A stretch of DNA of 11,330 nt from NCBI GenBank assembly GCA_016650135.1, contig JAENWH010000033.1, positions 1-11,330 of the forward strand. The letters run 5' to 3'. The translations under genes and the position numbers were made by a program. Numbering within the stretch: position 1 is the first letter of the stretch; each line of letters opens with the position of its first letter. Below, one piece after another: positions 7,087 to 11,330 of this stretch. The notes below the pieces were generated by a model. The model did not search any database. It saw only the letters and a list, made by a program, of their open reading frames with translations, and had not been told where the DNA came from. This stretch comes from Peptostreptococcaceae bacterium. GTDB lineage: Bacteria > Bacillota_A > Clostridia > Peptostreptococcales > Anaerovoracaceae.

Positions 7087-7515
7087 AAAAAATATAATAT
7101 TTCGGTAAATGGAACGACATATGCAGTAGAAGTTGAAGAGGCGGGTGGCGTAGCCACAGCAGCACCAGCATCACATGCAGCAGTAGCGGTAGCAGCAGCA
7201 CCACCAGTAGCTCCAGTAGCGGCAGCAGCACCACCAGTAACTCCAGTAGCGGCAGCAGCACCAGCACCAGCACCAGCACCAGCAGCAGTTCCATCAGCAG
7301 GTTCAACAGTGATTTCTTCCCCAATGCCAGGAACAATATGGGAAGTAGTTGCCACTGCAGGACAGGCCGTTAAAGAAGGCGATGTCCTTCTAATCCTTGA
7401 AGCAATGAAAATGGAAAATGAAATCATGGCACCTCATGCAGGTACTGTAGAATCAATTTCAGTTGCAAAGGGCGCAGCAGTCAATACGGGAGATGTGTTG
7501 GTAACATTAAAATAA
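7084..7515 (+). CDS. mmdC: Biotin carboxyl carrier subunit (decarboxylase gamma subunit)
   Basis: The carrier holds biotin on a lysine and shuttles CO2 from the alpha subunit to the beta subunit. The 143-residue protein has a short N-terminal segment ([19 protein letters not shown]), a long flexible Ala/Pro/Val linker (about 20-75), and a lipoyl/biotinyl domain (about 76-143). The biotinylation motif EAMKMENE is at 106-113 with the acceptor lysine K109. The linker contains two near-identical ten-residue units, [10 protein letters not shown] and [10 protein letters not shown], then a Pro-Ala alternation. This is the classic layout of MmdC and GcdC, and the length is in the usual range. It follows the delta gene after a 39-base gap and is the last gene of the operon, with a terminator starting 12 bases after its stop. 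Biotin must be attached by a BirA-type ligase encoded elsewhere. It could equally serve a related carboxylase. Confidence 0.9.
   Translation: MKKYNISVNGTTYAVEVEEAGGVATAAPASHAAVAVAAAPPVAPVAAAAPPVTPVAAAAPAPAPAPAAVPSAGSTVISSPMPGTIWEVVATAGQAVKEGDVLLILEAMKMENEIMAPHAGTVESISVAKGAAVNTGDVLVTLK
7201..7284 (+). repeat. Tandem repeats coding for the biotin carrier linker
   Basis: Two copies of a 30-base unit lie head to tail at 7201-7230 and 7231-7260, differing at one position (G at 7210, A at 7240). A degenerate partial copy lies just before (about 7181-7200). Four copies of the hexamer CCAGCA follow at 7261-7284. All keep the reading frame (units are multiples of 3) and code for Ala/Pro/Val. Replication slippage would change linker length without breaking the protein. 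Confidence 0.9.
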
Positions 7516-7527
7516 GAATCGAATATT

Positions 7528-7598
7528 AGGTTAAACTGAAATAGCTGTGCTTTCAATGAACGAAGCAGTCTAACGGTTTAGCCTTTTTTATTTTATTT
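7528..7598 (+). terminator. Rho-independent terminator of the decarboxylase operon
   Basis: An 11-pair stem forms between 7528-7538 (AGGTTAAACTG) and 7574-7584 (CGGTTTAGCCT), with two G-U pairs and no mismatch. The loop of 35 bases can form a smaller inner hairpin (CTG..CTT with AAGCAG). The stem runs straight into a T-rich tract (7584-7598). It starts 12 bases after the biotin carrier stop and separates this operon from coaX. Confidence 0.8.
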
Positions 7599-7652
7599 GT
7601 TTATATGAGAAATTATCACTGAAATTTAAAAGCAGAGCGAAGGAGAAAAACC

Positions 7653-8459
7653 ATGCTACTAGCATTTGATGTGGGGAACACTAACATTGTTCTTGGGGTA
7701 TTTAAAGACGGCGAATTAATTCAAAACTGGAGACTTGAGACCGATAATAATAAAAGCGCAGATGAATACGGGATGATTGTCAATCAGCTTTTCAATTATG
7801 AGGGGTTGGAGATGAAAGACATAAAAGATGTTATCATATCTACGGTTGTCCCTTCGGTACTTTACACATTACAGCATTTATCAATGAAATATTTCAACAA
7901 AAGGGCAATTGTTATTGGGCCAGGGATAAAAACAGGTTTGACGATTAAATATGACAATCCAAAACAGGTGGGTGCAGATAGAATTGTTAATGCGGTTGCA
8001 GGTCTTACTAAATATGGGGGTCCCTTGATTATCATTGACTTCGGTACAGCAACCACTTTTTGTGCTATCACCGAAAACGCTGAATATCTTGGAGGGACGA
8101 TTGCCCCAGGCATAAAAATTTCTTCGGATGCGTTGTTTGAAAAAACCGCGAAGCTGCCCAGAGTAGAATTGGAAAGCCCTGGTCAGGTAATTTGCAAAAA
8201 CACCATAGAAAGTATGCAGTCGGGTTTAGTTTACGGGCATATGGGAATGGTTGATTATATTGTTAAAAAAATGAAAATTGAGATTCAGAACGTCACGCCG
8301 TCTGGTAAAGCCCCTAAGGTTATTGCTACAGGAGGCCTGGCAACACTTATCGAAAAAGGCGTAGAATGTATAGATACTGTTGATAAGCTGCTTACGCTGG
8401 AAGGACTTCAATTAATCTATGATAAGAATAGAGGAACCGGTAAAAAGTGCGCAATTTAA
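7653..8459 (+). CDS. coaX: Type III pantothenate kinase CoaX
   Basis: Catalyses the first step of coenzyme A synthesis, ATP plus pantothenate to 4'-phosphopantothenate, in the cytosol. Type III enzymes belong to the ASKHA fold, need a monovalent cation and are not inhibited by CoA. The 268-residue protein has the N-terminal phosphate motif DVGNTN (5-10), the GADR motif at 107-110 with D109 in the active site, and DFGTATTF at 129-136. Length is normal. AAGGAG (7640-7645) lies 7 bases before the ATG. It follows the terminator of the previous operon, so it should have its own promoter, but I found only a poor candidate (TTGTTT at 7597 with TGAAAT at 7620). It overlaps dusB by 13 bases. CoA supply suits the neighbouring acyl-CoA enzyme, but coaX next to ftsH and dusB is a common ancestral order and not evidence of a link. 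Confidence 0.96.
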   Translation: MLLAFDVGNTNIVLGVFKDGELIQNWRLETDNNKSADEYGMIVNQLFNYEGLEMKDIKDVIISTVVPSVLYTLQHLSMKYFNKRAIVIGPGIKTGLTIKYDNPKQVGADRIVNAVAGLTKYGGPLIIIDFGTATTFCAITENAEYLGGTIAPGIKISSDALFEKTAKLPRVELESPGQVICKNTIESMQSGLVYGHMGMVDYIVKKMKIEIQNVTPSGKAPKVIATGGLATLIEKGVECIDTVDKLLTLEGLQLIYDKNRGTGKKCAI

Positions 8460-9415
8460 AAATAGGTAATGTGATTCTAAATAATCCTTTTTTCCTTGCA
8501 CCTCTGGCAGGAATTACGGATTCTTCCTTTAGAAGAATTTGTAAAGAGCAGGGAGCTGGTTTAGTATACACAGAAATGGTAAGCGGCAAGGGCTTGTATT
8601 ACAAAGATAAGAACACAGAGAAGCTTCTTGAGATTCTTGAAGAAGAAAAACCTGTTGCTTTCCAGATTTTCGGCAGTGAACCCGAGGTTATCAGGTTTAC
8701 AGCAAAGACGCTATCAAACAGAGAAAATGTATTACTGGATATTAATATGGGATGCCCGGTACCAAAGGTGGTAAGAAATGGAGAAGGCTCAGCTCTTCTT
8801 AAAAATCCGGATTTGATTTACGATTTAATAAAAGCAGCCACAGAGAGTTCAAATAAACCGGTGACTGCAAAAATTAGAATAGGATGGGATGAAAGCAGTA
8901 TAAATGCCATTGAAGTTGCAAAGGCAATAGAAACTGGGGGCGCATCTGCTGTCGCTGTTCACGGAAGAACAAGGGAACAGTATTACAGCGGCAAAGCGAA
9001 CTGGGATATTGTCAGGCAGGTAAAAGAGAGTATTAATATACCTGTAATTGGGAATGGTGATGTAAATTCTGGGCAGGATGCTATGCGAATGATGGAGGAA
9101 ACGGGCTGTGATTTTGTCATGATAGCCAGAGGATCCATGGGGAATCCTTGGATATTTCGGGATGCTTTTGCTTTGTGGTCAGGCTTGGAAAAACCCGAAG
9201 AACCTACCCTTGAAGAAAAAATTTCAATTATGCTCAAACATATAGATTATGTCATTGAAGCGAAAAGTGAATATGTTGCAGTACGGGAAATGCGAAAACA
9301 TGTTGCCTGGTATTTAAAAGGGATCAGAGGATCAGCAGATATTAGAAGAGCCATCAACACAGTAAAAGACACAGCGACGATGAAAGAATTGCTTCAGGAA
9401 GTTAAAAATAGGTAG
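8447..9415 (+). CDS. dusB: tRNA-dihydrouridine synthase, DusB type
   Basis: A flavin (FMN) enzyme that reduces specific uridines in tRNA to dihydrouridine with NADPH. The 322-residue protein is a TIM barrel with the FMN-binding start [12 protein letters not shown] (18-29), the catalytic cysteine C103 in [10 protein letters not shown]172 in [16 protein letters not shown] at 202-205, and the phosphate-binding [11 protein letters not shown] from 227. A C-terminal helical part binds tRNA. The start is GTG 8447, which overlaps the end of coaX by 13 bases and has a moderate GAGGAA site at 8431-8436. It gives [16 protein letters not shown], the expected family N-terminus. The overlap indicates translational coupling with coaX. 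Subfamily (DusB, formerly NifR3) rests on motifs and the common dusB-greA-lysS neighbourhood. Confidence 0.95.
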   Translation: MRNLKIGNVILNNPFFLAPLAGITDSSFRRICKEQGAGLVYTEMVSGKGLYYKDKNTEKLLEILEEEKPVAFQIFGSEPEVIRFTAKTLSNRENVLLDINMGCPVPKVVRNGEGSALLKNPDLIYDLIKAATESSNKPVTAKIRIGWDESSINAIEVAKAIETGGASAVAVHGRTREQYYSGKANWDIVRQVKESINIPVIGNGDVNSGQDAMRMMEETGCDFVMIARGSMGNPWIFRDAFALWSGLEKPEEPTLEEKISIMLKHIDYVIEAKSEYVAVREMRKHVAWYLKGIRGSADIRRAINTVKDTATMKELLQEVKNR

Positions 9416-9419
9416 AACA

Positions 9420-10421
9420 ATGAAAAGAGATTATTTATTTGATAATATGAAGGCGATTCTGGTTTTTTTTGTGGTGCTTGCCCACTATATCAGTACAAGT
9501 GCGACTTTTGACGTGAGAACTTTTGGAGGAGTAATATATATTATTTCCTTTTCTTTTATTATGCAGGGCTTCTTATTTGTGGCTGGATATTTTTCAAAGA
9601 ATGTGGATAAATGCCGAAAGACAGCATTTAAAACTTTTTTGCTCCCCTATTTTGTGCTGATGCCCATTATGTATATCATCAGATACGCCCTTTATGGGAA
9701 TGCTTCCATTGACATTACAATACCTACCATGGCGCTCTGGTATCTTTTGAATATGTTTGTTTACAGATTTTTCATTAAAGATCTGGCCAAAATAAAACAT
9801 ATACTGCCAATAAGTATTTTCATTTCACTGCTAGCTGGAATCATTCCTTTTTTAGGAGTAACCCTGGCGTTAGGCAGAATTTTCGGTTTCCTGCCATTTT
9901 TCTTACTGGGTTATTTTTGTGAAGAAAAGCATTTAAAGATGATACAGCGTATACCAAAAACGGTTGGGGTACTGACAGGAATCATTCTGATTACTTTTTC
10001 AGTATTTATGTCAAATTATAATGCAATTCCCCTTTCTGCCTGGTATTTTAAAACAGCCTATATTAATATAGGCCTGAATAATTTAGAAGGAACCGGCATC
10101 AGAATTCTTTTGGCAATTGTAGCAATTTGCTGGATTGGCGTATTCCTGATATTGACACCAAAAAGGAAAACCTGGTTGGCGACAGTGGGTCAAAATACTT
10201 TGTCTGTTTATATTTTGCATATTGTTATTCGTTATATTGTAATGGCAAATGGAATTTTTGACGACCAGGACTGGCAGACTTATTTGATGATTTTAATAGC
10301 CGCCGTTATATCTGTATGGATTTTTTCAAGACCAAAAGTTGCAAAAGCATACGAAAAGTTTATGGATTTTTTCTATATATTGCTCACCAGGGTGCTTCAA
10401 TTGATGAGCCAAACCAATTGA
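9420..10421 (+). CDS. Membrane acyltransferase 3 family protein
   Basis: A 333-residue integral membrane protein with about ten hydrophobic segments, of the acyltransferase 3 family (acetylases of sugars, peptidoglycan or exopolysaccharide, such as NolL/OatA-like enzymes). The family's N-terminal signature DNMKAILVFFVVLAHY at 8-23 carries the conserved histidine H22. An F-x-M-Q-G-F-L-F-V-A-G-Y-F-S motif near 45-58 resembles the second conserved region, and later segments (GRIFGFLPFFLLGYF) follow the family pattern. No extracellular SGNH domain is attached. It starts 4 bases after the dusB stop with only a weak AGG site, so it is likely read through from dusB. The acceptor (perhaps a cell-surface glycan) cannot be told from sequence. 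It lies between dusB and greA, which are often adjacent in Clostridia, so it looks like a lineage-specific insertion. Confidence 0.83.
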   Translation: MKRDYLFDNMKAILVFFVVLAHYISTSATFDVRTFGGVIYIISFSFIMQGFLFVAGYFSKNVDKCRKTAFKTFLLPYFVLMPIMYIIRYALYGNASIDITIPTMALWYLLNMFVYRFFIKDLAKIKHILPISIFISLLAGIIPFLGVTLALGRIFGFLPFFLLGYFCEEKHLKMIQRIPKTVGVLTGIILITFSVFMSNYNAIPLSAWYFKTAYINIGLNNLEGTGIRILLAIVAICWIGVFLILTPKRKTWLATVGQNTLSVYILHIVIRYIVMANGIFDDQDWQTYLMILIAAVISVWIFSRPKVAKAYEKFMDFFYILLTRVLQLMSQTN

Positions 10422-10446
10422 CAAAGAAGCAAGTATAATTTATAAT
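10418..10446 (+). promoter_or_regulatory. Perfect-consensus sigma-A promoter for greA-lysS
   Basis: TTGACA (10418-10423), exactly 17 bases, then TATAAT (10441-10446): both hexamers match the consensus at all six positions with optimal spacing. The -35 overlaps the stop codon of the acyltransferase gene (TGA 10419-10421). Transcription should start near 10453, with a leader of about 31 bases before greA. A second TATAAT lies at 10434-10439, but at poor spacing. Confidence 0.85.
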
Positions 10447-10483
10447 ATACCGATACGACGATAGGTCGAAAGGAGAAATTATT

Positions 10484-10957
10484 ATGACAGATGAAATCCT
10501 ACTAACCAAACAGGGGTACGACAAAATAGTAGCGGAGCATGAGGAACTTGTTTCGGTTAAACGTAAAGAAGTTTCTGAAAGAATTAAGGAAGCCATTTCA
10601 TATGGGGATATCTCCGAAAACTCAGAGTATGACTCTGCAAAAAATGAGCAGGCAGAATTGGAAGAAAGAATACATAAATTAGAAAACATGATGCGTAAAG
10701 CAAAGATTATAGATGAAAGTAAGATGAGCAATGATCGTGTCAGCATTGGTCTCAAGGTTAAAGTTAAATTAATGGAGTCCAAAGAAGAATTCGAATATAT
10801 CATAGTCGGATCAACTGAGGCGGATCCTTTCGAAGGCAGAATTTCAAATGAATCACCAGTTGGGGAAGCATTATTGGGCAAGAAAAAAGGTGAAAAGGTC
10901 GAAATCCAGGTTTTAGAAGGAACAAAGCACTACCAGATATTAGATATATATAAATAA
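10484..10957 (+). CDS. greA: Transcription elongation factor GreA
   Basis: GreA enters the RNA polymerase secondary channel and stimulates cleavage of the 3' end of backtracked RNA, which restarts stalled complexes. The 157-residue protein is full length: an N-terminal antiparallel coiled coil (about 1-75) with the acidic tip loop GDISENSEYD, where D42 and E45 correspond to the catalytic acidic pair, and a C-terminal FKBP-like domain (about 80-157) with the family's PVGEALLGKKKGE motif. AAGGAG (10470-10475) is 8 bases before the ATG. It has its own strong promoter and sits 10 bases upstream of lysS, so the two are probably one transcript. Confidence 0.97.
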   Translation: MTDEILLTKQGYDKIVAEHEELVSVKRKEVSERIKEAISYGDISENSEYDSAKNEQAELEERIHKLENMMRKAKIIDESKMSNDRVSIGLKVKVKLMESKEEFEYIIVGSTEADPFEGRISNESPVGEALLGKKKGEKVEIQVLEGTKHYQILDIYK

Positions 10958-10967
10958 AGGAGCAGAA

Positions 10968-11330
10968 ATGAGTAATGTGGAAATAAAGGGGTTACATGCG
11001 GCAGAAGAAGTTGAAGAGTTTTCTGAAGAGAAGTTAAATGAACAAAGACTGATTAGAAGAGACAAACTGAAAAAACTTCAGGAAATGGGAAGGAATCCTT
11101 TCTTAATTGAGGAATGGAATGTAGACGCCCATAGCATGAATATTAAAAATAATTATAATGCATTTGAAGGCAAAACTGTCACCTGTGCCGGAAGAATCAT
11201 GGCGAATAGGCACATGGGCAAAGCTTCATTTATTGATATACAAGACAAAATGGGAAGAATACAATGCTATATCAGGCAGGATGTTATTACGCCGGAAGAA
11301 TATGAGATCTTTGTAACATATGATATTGGA
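10968..11330 (+). CDS. lysS: Lysyl-tRNA synthetase (class II), 3'-truncated by the window edge
   Basis: LysS charges tRNA-Lys with lysine. Only the first 121 codons are in the window; the frame is open to the last base, and a complete class II enzyme has near 490-500 residues. The visible part holds the typical N-terminal helix (LNEQRLIRRDKLKKLQEMGRNPF, broken here into LNEQRLIRRDKLKK at 23-36 and GRNPF at 41-45) and the start of the OB-fold anticodon-binding domain at about 69-105 (VTCAGRIMANRHMGKASFID, then DKMGRIQCYI). About 20 acidic residues precede the usual start of the family. AAAGGAG (10956-10962), overlapping the greA stop, is 5 bases from the ATG. The catalytic class II motifs lie beyond the window. 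Confidence 0.93.
   Translation, partial: MSNVEIKGLHAAEEVEEFSEEKLNEQRLIRRDKLKKLQEMGRNPFLIEEWNVDAHSMNIKNNYNAFEGKTVTCAGRIMANRHMGKASFIDIQDKMGRIQCYIRQDVITPEEYEIFVTYDIG

Noticed and set aside
7065..7427. Minus-strand open frame of 120 codons rich in Ala/Gly, opposite the biotin carrier
   Set aside because: It is the complement of the GCA/CCA repeat linker; low complexity keeps several frames open. The + strand protein has a clear biotinyl domain.
7597..7625. Possible coaX promoter TTGTTT-17-TGAAAT
   Set aside because: Only 3 and 4 of 6 matches, in AT-rich sequence overlapping the terminator T-tract; too weak to list as a feature.

Overview
The window is an AT-rich, densely packed stretch of bacterial chromosome with every gene on the + strand. 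It most resembles an anaerobic, amino-acid- or organic-acid-fermenting member of the Clostridia. The reasons are the gene order (tilS, ftsH ... coaX, dusB, greA, lysS), strong AGGAGG-type ribosome binding sites, and a biotin-dependent acyl-CoA decarboxylase of the sodium-pump type. A family-level guess such as Anaerovoracaceae is inference only.

Layout. Positions 1-1234 hold the 3' part of tilS (tRNA-Ile lysidine synthetase). The P-loop end of the gene lies before the window. ftsH follows with no hpt gene between, under a good extended -10 promoter buried in the tilS 3' end, and probably starts at a TTG codon (1301). A PucR-type regulator begins on the base after the ftsH stop. A 146-base gap then carries a promoter-like sequence whose spacer is a perfect 17-base palindrome. 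It leads into a three-gene unit: carboxyltransferase alpha subunit (mmdA-like), a small membrane delta subunit (OadG type), and a biotin carrier with a repetitive Ala/Pro linker. A Rho-independent terminator closes this unit at about 7528-7598.

The second half is a coaX-dusB-acyltransferase group (overlapping or nearly touching genes). After it comes a perfect-consensus sigma-A promoter (TTGACA, 17 bases, TATAAT) driving greA and the start of lysS, which runs off the right edge.

How the genes fit together. Most of the window is housekeeping: tRNA modification (TilS, DusB), membrane proteolysis (FtsH), CoA synthesis (CoaX), transcript cleavage (GreA) and tRNA charging (LysS). Into this block is set a metabolic module: a regulator plus three of the four usual subunits of a methylmalonyl-CoA-type decarboxylase. 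The integral-membrane beta subunit, which does the decarboxylation and sodium pumping, is not here. The regulator, the palindrome in the promoter and the incomplete decarboxylase operon are the parts most worth following up. I found no CRISPR array, insertion sequence, phage gene, RNA gene or clearly new multi-gene system.
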